A DNA stretch of 64,000 nt from an uncultured Endomicrobiia bacterium. GTDB taxonomy: Bacteria; Elusimicrobiota; Endomicrobiia; DTEH01. Shown here piece after piece: positions 51,361-61,281 of the stretch. The notes beneath the pieces were generated by a model, which worked only from the letters and a program-made list of their open reading frames with translations, was not told the origin of the DNA and ran no database searches. Within the stretch, counting starts at the first letter, position 1, and each line of letters begins with the position of its first letter. The DNA lies in the NCBI GenBank assembly GCA_937936785.1, contig CALDDQ010000010.1, forward strand, positions 54,754-118,753. The letters are read 5' to 3'. The translations under genes and the position numbers were made by a program.

Positions 51361-52105
51361 CTAAAATTTTTTTACTATCAAATATCGTGTCTAAGTATGG
51401 AATCATTTCTTGGTCAGTTAAATTACTTATTATTGGAGTTATGGAAATATACCCATTTTTTATCGCATAAACATCACTATTTTTGTCTACAACGTTATTT
51501 TTTATCAATCCACTCTTTAGCCAGTAATATGGTATACCGAAAGGATCCTTTTTTGTATGAACTATATTTGCATATCTTCTTTTACCTAAAGTAGTAATTT
51601 TTATACCTTTAAATTTATTTTCTGGAAAATTAATATTTAGTAACCCTTTAATTTTTTTTTCATAAACTTGTTCTACAATTGTTTTGACAACTTTTGCAAC
51701 TTTAGAATAATCTCCTTCTTTAACTAACGAAACTGCAATACCTGTCGCACCTAAAAACATTGCTTCCCTGGCTGCCGCAACAGTACCAGAATATATAACA
51801 TCCTGCCCAAGATTTGCTCCCTGGTTTATTCCTGAAATTACAACATCTGTCTTTTGTTTATGAAACTCTATAAATCCTAACCGCACACAATCTGCTGGAG
51901 TACCTGAAACAAGGTATATTTTTTTTCCATGTGCAACCACCTGCCGTACACGAACTGGAAATAACAAACTTAAAGAATGACTTGATGCAGACATTTCTCG
52001 TTCTGGAACAATAACTAAAATTTTTCCCAAAGATGAAAGTTCTTTTACTAACGGCAACAAACCTAAACCAAAAATACCATCATCGTTTGTAATAATTATT
52101 TTCAT
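51353..52105 (-). CDS. surE: 5'/3'-nucleotidase SurE
   Basis: IIITNDDGIFGLGLLPL, SGTPADCVRLG, VISGINQGANLGQDVIYSGTVAAAREA. Confidence 0.96.
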   Translation of the reverse strand: MKIIITNDDGIFGLGLLPLVKELSSLGKILVIVPEREMSASSHSLSLLFPVRVRQVVAHGKKIYLVSGTPADCVRLGFIEFHKQKTDVVISGINQGANLGQDVIYSGTVAAAREAMFLGATGIAVSLVKEGDYSKVAKVVKTIVEQVYEKKIKGLLNINFPENKFKGIKITTLGKRRYANIVHTKKDPFGIPYYWLKSGLIKNNVVDKNSDVYAIKNGYISITPIISNLTDQEMIPYLDTIFDSKKILDE

Positions 52106-52144
52106 AATTTTCTAGTTATACAATTTATACTTCAAAATCATTTT

Positions 52145-53695
52145 TTATTTTGCAAAATCTTCCACCCGAGTTTCTCTTATTGCAACAATTTTAATCTGTC
52201 CTGGATATTCCAATTCTTTTTCAATCTTTTTTGAAATATCTCTGGTAATAACGGTAAGTTGAGCATCGTTAATCTCAGTAGGTTCTACCATTACTCTTAA
52301 TTCTCTACCAGCATAAATTGCATATGCATTTTGTACACCTCGAAATGATTTCGCAATTTTTTCTACTTTTTCAATTCGTTTTATATATTGTTCAACAGAA
52401 TCTCTCCTTGCTCCTGGACGAGAAGCAGAGATCGCATCTGCTGCTGCCAATATAAAAGCTTCTACGCTTGCTGGTTGAGTAACACCTTCATGGTGGGATA
52501 AAATTGCATTTAACATTTTTTCAGATTCTCCATATTTTTTTGCGATCTCGGCTGAAAGTTCGTGATGCATTCCTTCAACTTCATGACTAATAGCTTTACC
52601 TATATCATGCAAAATCCCGGCTCTTTTACAAAAATTTATATCTGCTCCAATCTCAGCAGCAATACTTCCTGCAATAATTGCAACTTCTTTTGTATGTTGT
52701 AATTGATTCTGACCATAGGAAGTTCTAAATTTTAATTTACCTAAAAGTTTTAATATCTCAGAATTTAGTCCAACTACACCTATTTCTAATGCTGTATCTT
52801 CACCAATTTTTTTTATATAATCCTCAAACTCTGATTTAGTTTTATTAATAACCTCTTCAATACGTGCTGGATGTATCCTACTATCTTGTATCAATTTTTC
52901 CATAGCAATTTTTGCTATCTCACGTCTTACTGGATCAAAAGATGATATTATTAAATTCTCAGGAGTATCGTCTATAATTATGTCTACCCCGGTTAACTGT
53001 TCAAATGTTCTAACATTTCTTCCTTCACGACCAATAATTCTACCTTTTAACTCATCCGGGATAGTTACAATAGTTGTTGTATTGTCTGTTGCAACTTCTG
53101 ATGCTACACGTTGCATTGCAATTACTAAAGTATCTTTTGCTTTTTTCTCTACTGTTTCTTTAAACTCATCTTCTTGTTTTTTAAGTTTGACTGCATATTC
53201 TTGTTTTACTTCTTCTTCTAAACTTTGTAACAAAATTTTTTTTGCTTCTTCCTGTGTTAACCCTGAAATTTTTTCTAGAATTTGTCTTTGTTTTTCTTGT
53301 TGTTGGTGCAACAATTTTCGTTCTTCTTCAATTTTTAACAATTCATTTTTTAAACTACGTTCACGATCATATACTTCTTTTTCTTTTCTATCTAAAATCT
53401 CATACTTTTTATCTAAATTTTCTTCCTTATACCTATTCCTTTTTTCCCATGCAGATAATTCTTGTCTTTGTTCTCTTGTACTTCTTTCAAACTCTGCACG
53501 TTCTTTTTCTATCAACTGTTTTATTTCTTGTTTTGATTTTTGGATCTGTTCATCAGCAGATTTTTTTGCTTCCTGAATAATTTTTTGTGCTTGTGCTTCC
53601 GCAGAATTTATTGATGATCTTCCTTGAATATAACGAACAAAATAGCCTATTATGATACCTGTTATTATTGCAACTAAAATTAACACTAAGTTCAT
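52145..53695 (-). CDS. rny: ribonuclease Y
   Basis: N-terminal TM plus long coiled coil, KH domain [17 protein letters not shown] domain [17 protein letters not shown]. Confidence 0.96.
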   Translation of the reverse strand: MNLVLILVAIITGIIIGYFVRYIQGRSSINSAEAQAQKIIQEAKKSADEQIQKSKQEIKQLIEKERAEFERSTREQRQELSAWEKRNRYKEENLDKKYEILDRKEKEVYDRERSLKNELLKIEEERKLLHQQQEKQRQILEKISGLTQEEAKKILLQSLEEEVKQEYAVKLKKQEDEFKETVEKKAKDTLVIAMQRVASEVATDNTTTIVTIPDELKGRIIGREGRNVRTFEQLTGVDIIIDDTPENLIISSFDPVRREIAKIAMEKLIQDSRIHPARIEEVINKTKSEFEDYIKKIGEDTALEIGVVGLNSEILKLLGKLKFRTSYGQNQLQHTKEVAIIAGSIAAEIGADINFCKRAGILHDIGKAISHEVEGMHHELSAEIAKKYGESEKMLNAILSHHEGVTQPASVEAFILAAADAISASRPGARRDSVEQYIKRIEKVEKIAKSFRGVQNAYAIYAGRELRVMVEPTEINDAQLTVITRDISKKIEKELEYPGQIKIVAIRETRVEDFAK

Positions 53696-54282
53696 TTCTT
53701 TTCTCCTCTTTTTATAATTCTTTTTTCTGTTATTACATAATCTAATTTTTTGTCATAAATATCGTTCGGCACATTAGCAAGTAATTGTTTTTCATAACAA
53801 ACTCCAACTGAACAACTTTTTGTGCTGCTCAAATATTTATCGTAATATCCACAACCAAAACCTATTCTAAAACATCTTTTATCAAAAACTATACCTGGAA
53901 CAAATATTATATCTAATAACCTTTCATTTTTTAAAACCTTGGTTTTTTTAGGTTCAAGAATGCCAAATTTGTTTTTATAAAATGTCTTTTTACTAACATT
54001 TCTACCAGCATATTTTATAATTAGTTTCTTATTCTTAAAATCTACAACAGGAAAATAAAACTTCTTACCTGTAGATTTTTGTATTAAGCTTAATATATTA
54101 ACCTCATTTCTATGTGGATAATATAACAAAACATTTTTTGCTTTAACAAAATTATAAAATTTTAATATATTATCTACTATCTGTTTACTTTTACTACAAA
54201 CATAATCTTTTGCAAAACCATCTCTTAAACACAAATATTTTTTTCTTAAACTTATTTTTTTTTGTTCAATATTTCTTGCCAT
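53692..54282 (-). CDS. 5-formyltetrahydrofolate cyclo-ligase family
   Basis: [30 protein letters not shown]. Confidence 0.9.
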   Translation of the reverse strand: MARNIEQKKISLRKKYLCLRDGFAKDYVCSKSKQIVDNILKFYNFVKAKNVLLYYPHRNEVNILSLIQKSTGKKFYFPVVDFKNKKLIIKYAGRNVSKKTFYKNKFGILEPKKTKVLKNERLLDIIFVPGIVFDKRCFRIGFGCGYYDKYLSSTKSCSVGVCYEKQLLANVPNDIYDKKLDYVITEKRIIKRGEKK

Positions 54283-55562
54283 TTCTCTAACCGTTGTTTA
54301 ATTTCTTTTTCAAATCCAATCTCTTTTGGAAAATAAAATCTTTTATGTTGTGGCAAATATTCTTGTTCAACAAAACCATCCATAAAATCATGTGGATACA
54401 AATATCCATTGCCATGCCCTAACGTTTTAGCATCACGACTACCATCTTTTAAGTGTTCTGAAACTTCTCTAACATTACCTTCTTTGACTTCTTTTTCTGC
54501 ATTAAAAATTGCCATATATGAAGCATTAGATTTCGGTGCACAGGATAAATATGTGACTATCTGAGACAAAATAATTTTTGCTTCTGGCATACCAACAAAT
54601 TCTATTGCGGTTAAACCTGATGTTGCTAATATTAAAGCAGTTGGATCTGCATTACCAATATCTTCACTAGCTAAAATTATTAATCTCCTCAATATAAATC
54701 TTGGATCTTCACCTGAACTCAACATTTTTGCCATCCAATAAAGTGCCGCATCAGGATCGCTCCCACGAACAGATTTTATAAATGCCGAGATTGTGTCATA
54801 ATGTGCATCAGAAGATTTATCATATTTTAGTGAGACTTTAGGAAAACACTGTTTAATAATTTCTAAAGTAATATTTTTATTATTTGTTGACAATAAGTAT
54901 GTTGTTACAACTTCTAACAAATTTATTGCTTTTCGTGCATCGCCATCAGAATATTTTAAAATATATTCCATAGCGTCATCTTCAATATTTAAATTGTATT
55001 TACCAAAACCTTTTTCTTTATCTGCTAAAATCTTTGTTATTATAGTTTTTATATTTTCCAAAGACAATTTTTTAAATTCTATAACCACAGACCTCGAAAT
55101 TAATGCTTGGTTCACATAATAATATGGATTTTCTGTTGTTATCCCGAATAAAACTATATTCCCATTTTCAACTTCTGGTAATAAAACATCTTGCTGATAC
55201 CTGTTAAAATGATGAATTTCATCCAAAACAATAATTATTCTTTTATTAAAAATTGTTCTATAATGTCTGACTTCTTTAATTATTTCTTTAAGTTCGGGCA
55301 CACCTATGAGTGTAGAGTTATATTCTAAAACTTTTGATTTTGTCTTTTTGGAAATAAGTTTTGTTATAGAAGTTTTCCCTGTTCCTGAAGGACCGAATAG
55401 TATCACAGAAAACAGTTTGTCTTGTTCTATTAAAGTTCTAAATATTTTTCCATTAGAAATTATATGTTCTTGACCAACAAAATCAGAAAAATCTTCTGGA
55501 AGAAATTTTAAAGCTAACGGTTTTTCAAGTATTAAATTTTTTGTTTCATCAAAAAAGTTCAT
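54252..55562 (-). CDS. rarA: replication-associated recombination protein A (MgsA/RarA AAA+ ATPase)
   Basis: PLALKFLPEDFSDFVGQEHII, FGPSGTGKTSITKL, IIVLDEIHHFNRYQQDVLLP, GSDPDAALYWMAKMLSSGEDPRFI. Confidence 0.95.
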   Translation of the reverse strand: MNFFDETKNLILEKPLALKFLPEDFSDFVGQEHIISNGKIFRTLIEQDKLFSVILFGPSGTGKTSITKLISKKTKSKVLEYNSTLIGVPELKEIIKEVRHYRTIFNKRIIIVLDEIHHFNRYQQDVLLPEVENGNIVLFGITTENPYYYVNQALISRSVVIEFKKLSLENIKTIITKILADKEKGFGKYNLNIEDDAMEYILKYSDGDARKAINLLEVVTTYLLSTNNKNITLEIIKQCFPKVSLKYDKSSDAHYDTISAFIKSVRGSDPDAALYWMAKMLSSGEDPRFILRRLIILASEDIGNADPTALILATSGLTAIEFVGMPEAKIILSQIVTYLSCAPKSNASYMAIFNAEKEVKEGNVREVSEHLKDGSRDAKTLGHGNGYLYPHDFMDGFVEQEYLPQHKRFYFPKEIGFEKEIKQRLEKWQEILNKKK

Positions 55563-55641
55563 AGTAAATAAAATATTCTTAGGAAGTTTAAAGTTGTAGT
55601 TAATAAAGAAAAGTTATTTTAATGGCAAAAAATATGACTGT

Positions 55642-55944
55642 TTATTTCGTAGGTAACACTGCGTCAATCTGTTCTACAAGATTTTCAATCACATTCTCTA
55701 ATCGAACAATTTTTTCCTCTAACTTTTGTTCAATATCTACCTGTCCAGCAGCAATTTCTAACGCTGTAAGGGCATAACTCTGTATAGTATCTGGATTGTT
55801 TGCTTTTATTGATTTATATTTTTCGTTAACATTGTTTGCAATAAGTTCATAATACATCTCCAATCCAGGTTTTACTTTCATTGGAATTGTTATGTTACCA
55901 ATTTTTACATCAATAGTTTCTATATTTTCTTTGTTAGTTGCCAT
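55642..55944 (-). CDS. zapA: cell division protein ZapA-like
   Basis: IDVKIGNITIPMKVKPGLEMYYELIANNVNEKYKSIKAN...ALTALEIAAGQ, ZapA pattern. Confidence 0.75.
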   Translation of the reverse strand: MATNKENIETIDVKIGNITIPMKVKPGLEMYYELIANNVNEKYKSIKANNPDTIQSYALTALEIAAGQVDIEQKLEEKIVRLENVIENLVEQIDAVLPTK

Positions 55945-55964
55945 TTTTAACTTTTCCTACAAAT

Positions 55965-56240
55965 TTAAACTACCTGCGAAATTCGTTTAACTAATTGTTT
56001 AATCTTTAGTTTTACAATATCAGTTTTTGACTGTAAAGAACTATAACCTTTTAACAACCCCTGTAAACGTTTGTTCTCCTCCTCTAATAATTTTGTATCT
56101 GATTCTAATCTTTTGTTCTCTGCAGTTAAAAATTCTATGTGCTTTATACTTTCCTGAACTTTGGATTCTAAGATTGACACTTGTTTTTCTAAATTATCAA
56201 CCTTTGCTATTAAACCAAAAGATTTTTTTATTTCTAACAT
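55965..56240 (-). CDS. small coiled-coil protein (possible division-associated, ZapB-like in style)
   Basis: Almost entirely heptad-like: LEKQVSILESKVQESIKHIEFLTAENKRLESDTKLLEEENKRLQGLL; adjacent to zapA. Confidence 0.6.
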   Translation of the reverse strand: MLEIKKSFGLIAKVDNLEKQVSILESKVQESIKHIEFLTAENKRLESDTKLLEEENKRLQGLLKGYSSLQSKTDIVKLKIKQLVKRISQVV

Positions 56241-56447
56241 TCTTTTTAACTATAAAAAAAATAAAACTAATTCAAGCGTTACATAAAAATATATATCATA
56301 TCTGAACTTAACAAAAAATTTAGATTACAAATATTTATTATTACCAAAAAATATTGATAAAAAATATTTTATTTAATATTGAGATATCACTTAAGATGTA
56401 AAAAAATTTACAGAACTAGTTCAATAAAAAATTTTTGCAAATATTTT

Positions 56448-57365
56448 ATGAAAAAATTTGATTGTAGTTGTATCGGAAGAATATGTATTGATCATATTGC
56501 TTTAGTAAAAACTTTTCCAAAAAAAAATTCTAAAGTTCCAATTTTAAATTATAAAACTGAGATCGGAGGCCAAAGTGCAATATCAGCAATTGCATTGTCA
56601 AGGTTAGGACTAAAAGTTAATATTTTAAGTGTTGTTGGCAATGACGATAATGGTAGATTAGCGTTAAAAATTTTACAAAAAGAAAATGTTTATACTAAAA
56701 ATGTTATAAAAACTAAAAAAACACCTTTGGCTTTCATATGGACAGAAAAAACTTCTGCAAAAAGAACTATTTTATACCAAAAATTAAACACTAAAATTTT
56801 GTTCCATAAGAAAACTGTTATTTATACAATAAAAAATTCTGATTTTGTTTTAGTTGATCACCAGGGAATAAAATATACTATACCTTTTTTAAAACATTTT
56901 AAAAAATACAACACAAAAATAATTTTTGATGCAGAACGGTTAAACAATGATGTAATTAAATTTTTACCTTATATTGATTATCTCATTTGTAGTGAAGATT
57001 TTATTTTAGAATACAAAAAACATTTTAAATTAAAAACTGTTTCTGATACAATAAAAAAATTATTTTTTTATGGCCCAAAAATTGTTTGTGGCACGTTTGG
57101 CGAAAAAGGTAGTTTAGCTGTGTTTCAAAACAAATTTTATTTTTCCAAATCCATAAAAGTTCAGGCAATAGATACCACTGGTGCAGGAGATGTTTTTCAT
57201 TCCGGGTTTATTTTCGGACTTGTACAAAAATGGGACATAAAAAATATACTAAAATTTGCAAATTTTGTTGCAGGAAAATCTTGTACTAGTTTAGGTGGTG
57301 TAGAAAAAATTCCTTACTTTAGACATCTACCAAAATCATACAAAAAATTATGCAGAAAAAATTAA
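56448..57365 (+). CDS. PfkB-family carbohydrate kinase
   Basis: IGGQSAISAIALSRLGLKVNILSVVGNDDNGR; DTTGAGDVFHSGFIFGL; ORF-track start at 56379 likely upstream of the true start (MKKFDCSCIGRICIDH at 56448). Confidence 0.9.
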   Translation: MKKFDCSCIGRICIDHIALVKTFPKKNSKVPILNYKTEIGGQSAISAIALSRLGLKVNILSVVGNDDNGRLALKILQKENVYTKNVIKTKKTPLAFIWTEKTSAKRTILYQKLNTKILFHKKTVIYTIKNSDFVLVDHQGIKYTIPFLKHFKKYNTKIIFDAERLNNDVIKFLPYIDYLICSEDFILEYKKHFKLKTVSDTIKKLFFYGPKIVCGTFGEKGSLAVFQNKFYFSKSIKVQAIDTTGAGDVFHSGFIFGLVQKWDIKNILKFANFVAGKSCTSLGGVEKIPYFRHLPKSYKKLCRKN

Positions 57366-58741
57366 AGTTTTTATTAATTAATCCACCAATATATGATTTC
57401 AGCGCATATGATACCTGGGCAAAACCGCTCGGGTTACTTTATATTTCCAACATACTAAAAAGTTTTGGACATCAAACAATACTTATAGACTGTATGGACA
57501 GAAATTTACAAAATGTTGTAACAAAAAATCTTGATGGTACAGGAAAGTTTTTTTATGAAATAGTAGAAAAACCAAAAGTTTTAAAAAATATTCCATTATA
57601 TTTTAAGCGTTACGGATCATCAAAAGATTATATAAGGAAACAAATTTTTTTACACAAAGATGCTGATTATGTTTTAATTACTTCTATAATGACTTATTGG
57701 TATTTAGGGGTAAAAGAAATAGTTTCTTTAATAAACGAAACTGTTCCAAAAACAAAAATTATTCTCGGTGGAATTTTGCCTATATTACTGTCTAAATTTG
57801 TTAAAAATATGTTTAAATATGAAAATATATATTTTTATTCGTCATCAACATTGAGCAATTTTTTAGATTTTGTCTTAGGGAAAAATCTTCAACATAAAAA
57901 GTTTGATGAATTTATGAATTATCCAGAACCAGATTTCAGTTTTTATCAACACGCACCTTATGTCGTTTTACGAACTTCGTATGGATGTTTTTATAATTGC
58001 GATTACTGTTCATGTTCAAGTATTATCGATAAGTATAAAACTAAAGAAGAAACACAGATTGTTACTGAAATTGTGTCTCTTTATCAAAAAACTAAAACAC
58101 AAAATTTTGTTTTTTATGACGATGCATTGTTTGATTTAAGCACAGAACGTTTTAAAAAAATTTTTTTAAAACTATCCGAACTTAAATTACCAATAAAATT
58201 TTATACACCAAATGGTATTAACCCAAAGTTTATAAACAAAAAAGTTGCACAACTAATGTTTGACTTAAATTTTATAGATCCGAGATTAAGTCTGGAAACT
58301 GTTAACGACAACATACACCACATAATTGATAAAAAAATTGATTTAAGAAGTTTTGAATCTGGACTAAACAACTTAATTTTAGCTGGGTTTAAACCTTATC
58401 AAATTTCAGTATATATTTTAGCAGGATTACCACAGGAAAAAATTGATGATGTATATAATAACATTAACTTTTTATCAAAATATGGAGTAAAAATAAGACT
58501 TTGTGAACTCTCGGTTGTTCCAAAGAGTAAAATATTTTATGACTATGGTCTTGATGATAATGTTGATCCTTTATTATATAACAATACAATCTTTTTATTT
58601 AACGGCATACCGGGAAAAATAAAACCATGGTGTAATTATGAACAAATTCAAAAATTAAAATTATACGTTAAATCAATAAATAATAAAAACAAGGAACAAT
58701 TATGTTCGACACACACGCACACTTGTTTGACAAAAAACTAA
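57350..58741 (+). CDS. radical SAM protein with N-terminal B12-binding-like domain
   Basis: FLLINPPIYDFSAYDTWAKPLGLLYISNILKSFGH; YGCFYNCDYCSC (CxxxCxxC). Confidence 0.88.
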   Translation: MQKKLKFLLINPPIYDFSAYDTWAKPLGLLYISNILKSFGHQTILIDCMDRNLQNVVTKNLDGTGKFFYEIVEKPKVLKNIPLYFKRYGSSKDYIRKQIFLHKDADYVLITSIMTYWYLGVKEIVSLINETVPKTKIILGGILPILLSKFVKNMFKYENIYFYSSSTLSNFLDFVLGKNLQHKKFDEFMNYPEPDFSFYQHAPYVVLRTSYGCFYNCDYCSCSSIIDKYKTKEETQIVTEIVSLYQKTKTQNFVFYDDALFDLSTERFKKIFLKLSELKLPIKFYTPNGINPKFINKKVAQLMFDLNFIDPRLSLETVNDNIHHIIDKKIDLRSFESGLNNLILAGFKPYQISVYILAGLPQEKIDDVYNNINFLSKYGVKIRLCELSVVPKSKIFYDYGLDDNVDPLLYNNTIFLFNGIPGKIKPWCNYEQIQKLKLYVKSINNKNKEQLCSTHTHTCLTKN

Positions 58742-59460
58742 TCTTTAGATTAGATACTATATTGTCAGAATTAAAAACATTAAATTATACTGGTATCGTT
58801 TGTATTTTAGAAACTGAACAAGAAACTGATTTGTTTTTGGAGTTTTATAACAAATTTTCTTTTCTATATTGTTCCATTGGTATACATCCACATAATGCAG
58901 ACAAATTTAATTTAAAAAATTTACATAATTTATTTAAAAAACTTTATCCCACAAACCGTTTAGTTGCTATAGGAGAAATAGGTTTAGATTTTTATTACAA
59001 TTTCTCAAATAAAAATTCACAACTTGATTGTTTTAAAAACCAAATACTTTTTGCAAAAGAAGTTTATAAACCCGTAATAATTCATTCAAGACAAAGTAAT
59101 TCTTTAGTAATAGACCTGCTTAAAAAATATGATATTAATCAAGGTGTATTTCATTGTTTTAGTGGAGATGTTAAAGAAATGCGCGAAATTGTTAGTTTAG
59201 GGTTAAAAATTGGTATAACAGGAATTATAACTTTCCCAAATGCTGAAATTTTAAGAAATGTAGTAATATCTGCTATGGAAAAAAGTTTGGTTGTAGAAAC
59301 AGATTGTCCTTATTTATCGCCAATACCTTTTCGCGGAAAAATTAACTCTCCATTAAATTTAAAATATATTATATCCAAAATTGCCCAAGTTAAAAATTGT
59401 GATTTTGCAAAGTTAGAAACTATATTAGATGAAAATTCAAAAAAATTATTTAACTTATAA
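58702..59460 (+). CDS. TatD-family metal-dependent hydrolase
   Basis: MFDTHAHLFDKK, SIGIHPHNADKF, AIGEIGLDFYYNFS, VIIHSRQ, FHCFSGD, VETDCPYLSP. Confidence 0.95.
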   Translation: MFDTHAHLFDKKLIFRLDTILSELKTLNYTGIVCILETEQETDLFLEFYNKFSFLYCSIGIHPHNADKFNLKNLHNLFKKLYPTNRLVAIGEIGLDFYYNFSNKNSQLDCFKNQILFAKEVYKPVIIHSRQSNSLVIDLLKKYDINQGVFHCFSGDVKEMREIVSLGLKIGITGIITFPNAEILRNVVISAMEKSLVVETDCPYLSPIPFRGKINSPLNLKYIISKIAQVKNCDFAKLETILDENSKKLFNL

Positions 59461-59475
59461 ATGGAGGTCATAAGT

Positions 59476-59670
59476 ATGACAAAATGCCAAAATTTTAAAA
59501 ATAACTTAAAACTTTGTAATTGTACATATGAACCTTGTTCAAGGAAAGGAATCTGTTGTGAATGTATTTCCTATCACAGACAGCAAAACGAACTTCCTGC
59601 GTGTTATTTTTCACAAAAGGACGAAAAAATCTATAATCGTACGATAAGTTTTTTTAAAACAAAAAATTAG
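59476..59670 (+). CDS. Cys-rich small protein (DUF6485-like)
   Basis: [43 protein letters not shown]; start set to ATG at 59476 after GGAGG SD (ORF track began at 59461). Confidence 0.8.
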   Translation: MTKCQNFKNNLKLCNCTYEPCSRKGICCECISYHRQQNELPACYFSQKDEKIYNRTISFFKTKN

Positions 59671-59683
59671 TTTTTAACTTTTG

Positions 59684-60787
59684 CTATATAATAGTTTCTT
59701 CAGTGTCAATATCAAACAGATGTAATTTGTCCAAATTAACTACAATTTCTATAATTTGGTTAGGTTTTGCTGTATTATGAGGATCAGCACGGAGAACAAA
59801 ATTGTTTTTTCCACTACTTAAATGTAGATATATTTCAGAACCCATAGGTTCTATTAAATCAACTGTTAAAGTTATAACAGACCCTTCTTTTACTGTTCCT
59901 GAATAAAAAAGTTTATCATACATATTCTCTGGTCTTATACCAAGAATAACTTTTTTACCAACATATTTTTCTAATCGTGGCTTAAAACTTTCTGGCAACT
60001 TTAGTTTAAAAGTTCCTTCATCAACTAAAATGTCGTTATTGTCTTTCTCAACCATAACATTAACAAAATTCATCGGTGGAGAACCAATAAACCCAGCAAC
60101 AAACTTGTTCTTTGGAGTATCATATAATTTCATAGGAGAATCGATTTGTTGAATAATACCATCTTTCATTACACAAATTTTATCACCCATAGTCATTCCT
60201 TCAACTTGGTCATGGGTAACATAAATAATTGTTGTTTGAAGTTTTTCATGAATTTTTTTTAGTTCTGCACGCATCTGAACTCGTAATTTTGCATCAAGAT
60301 TTGATAACGGTTCATCAAATAAAAACACTTTAGGTTTTCTTACAATAGCACGCCCTACAGCAACTCGTTGTCTTTGTCCTCCAGAAAGCTCTTTTGGATA
60401 TCTGTCAAGTAGATGTTCTATACTTAAAATCTGTGATGCTTCTCTAACTCGTTGTTCAATTTCAAATTTAGAATACCCACGAATTTTTAGTCCAAAAGCC
60501 ATGTTGTCATAAACTTTCATATGTGGATAAAGAGCATAATTCTGAAATACCATTGCAATATCTCTATCTTTTGGCAAAACATTGTTTATAACTTTTCCAT
60601 CAATATAAATTTTACCACTGGTAATTTCTTCCAACCCGGCTATCATTCTTAACGTAGTTGTCTTACCACACCCAGATGGACCTACTAAAATTGCGAACTC
60701 TTTATCTTTCACTTCCAAATTTATATTTTTAACAATTGTATGTTCACCAAATTTTTTTACTACATTTTCAAGTATTACTTCTGCCAT
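59684..60787 (-). CDS. sugar-type ABC transporter ATP-binding protein (UgpC/MalK/MsmX family)
   Basis: GPSGCGKTTTLRMIAGLEEITSGKI, LSGGQRQRVAVGRAIVRKPKVFLFDEPLSNLDAKLR, TOBE-type C-terminus. Confidence 0.94.
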   Translation of the reverse strand: MAEVILENVVKKFGEHTIVKNINLEVKDKEFAILVGPSGCGKTTTLRMIAGLEEITSGKIYIDGKVINNVLPKDRDIAMVFQNYALYPHMKVYDNMAFGLKIRGYSKFEIEQRVREASQILSIEHLLDRYPKELSGGQRQRVAVGRAIVRKPKVFLFDEPLSNLDAKLRVQMRAELKKIHEKLQTTIIYVTHDQVEGMTMGDKICVMKDGIIQQIDSPMKLYDTPKNKFVAGFIGSPPMNFVNVMVEKDNNDILVDEGTFKLKLPESFKPRLEKYVGKKVILGIRPENMYDKLFYSGTVKEGSVITLTVDLIEPMGSEIYLHLSSGKNNFVLRADPHNTAKPNQIIEIVVNLDKLHLFDIDTEETII

Positions 60788-60820
60788 AAAAATTTTCTCC
60801 TTGAACTATATATCTAAAAA

Positions 60821-60873
60821 ACAATAAAACACGGTGCTTATGGGACAAAGTTAGAACCCAAATTCAAAGCACC
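60821..60873 (-). terminator. possible intrinsic terminator/attenuator hairpin upstream of the UgpC-type gene
   Basis: Arms GGTGCTT (60833..60839) and AAGCACC (60867..60873), inner TGGG/CCCA pairing, followed on the minus strand by T-rich GTTTTATTGTTTTTT. Confidence 0.4.
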
Positions 60874-61041
60874 TTATCAATTTGACTAATATGAATTATA
60901 CAAACTAAAAATAAAAAAATCAAGATTAAAAATTAGAAAAATGAAGTTGATAAATTTATCATTTGGGAATTATCGTCGGAAGAAAATTTGTCAGGAGGGT
61001 ATAAACCATTACTGCACTAAAAATAATTCGTTGTAGGTCAA

Positions 61042-61071
61042 CCCCGTTAGATGTTTATTTATCTAACGGGG
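61042..61071. repeat. perfect 11-bp inverted repeat with 8-nt loop
   Basis: CCCCGTTAGAT-GTTTATTT-ATCTAACGGGG. Confidence 0.9.
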
Positions 61072-61080
61072 CAAGCCACC

Positions 61081-61143
61081 AAAAGCGGGCGGGCAAAAAT
61101 TCATTTCCCCCAGACCCCCTTTTCTTTTTGCCCGCACGCTTTG
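61081..61143. repeat. long imperfect inverted repeat (19-bp arms, C-rich loop)
   Basis: AAAAGCGGGCGGGCAAAAA ... TTTTTGCCCGCACGCTTTG enclosing TTCATTTCCCCCAGACCCCCTTTTC; arms pair except at two positions, one of them terminal. Confidence 0.85.
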
Positions 61144-61281
61144 ATAATCGTTTGAAAGCATATGTGTTCTTTTTATACACAAAATATCAAAACAGTGAAA
61201 ATGCTGGATTGGTTATATTTTTTTCTGGCACTATGAACAGGTCTAAAAAACTGATGCTTGAATTACTAACTCGGTAGGATT

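Noticed and set aside
52980-53580. Long plus-strand ORFs (198 aa and 112 aa) opposite rny
   Set aside because: Antisense to the coiled-coil region of RNase Y; Ser/Cys/Phe/Leu-rich composition is the expected complement of Lys/Glu-rich codons.
55563-55641. 6S RNA between zapA and the ygfA-like gene, by analogy with E. coli
   Set aside because: rarA intervenes and the remaining gaps are too short for a 6S RNA; no matching structure seen.
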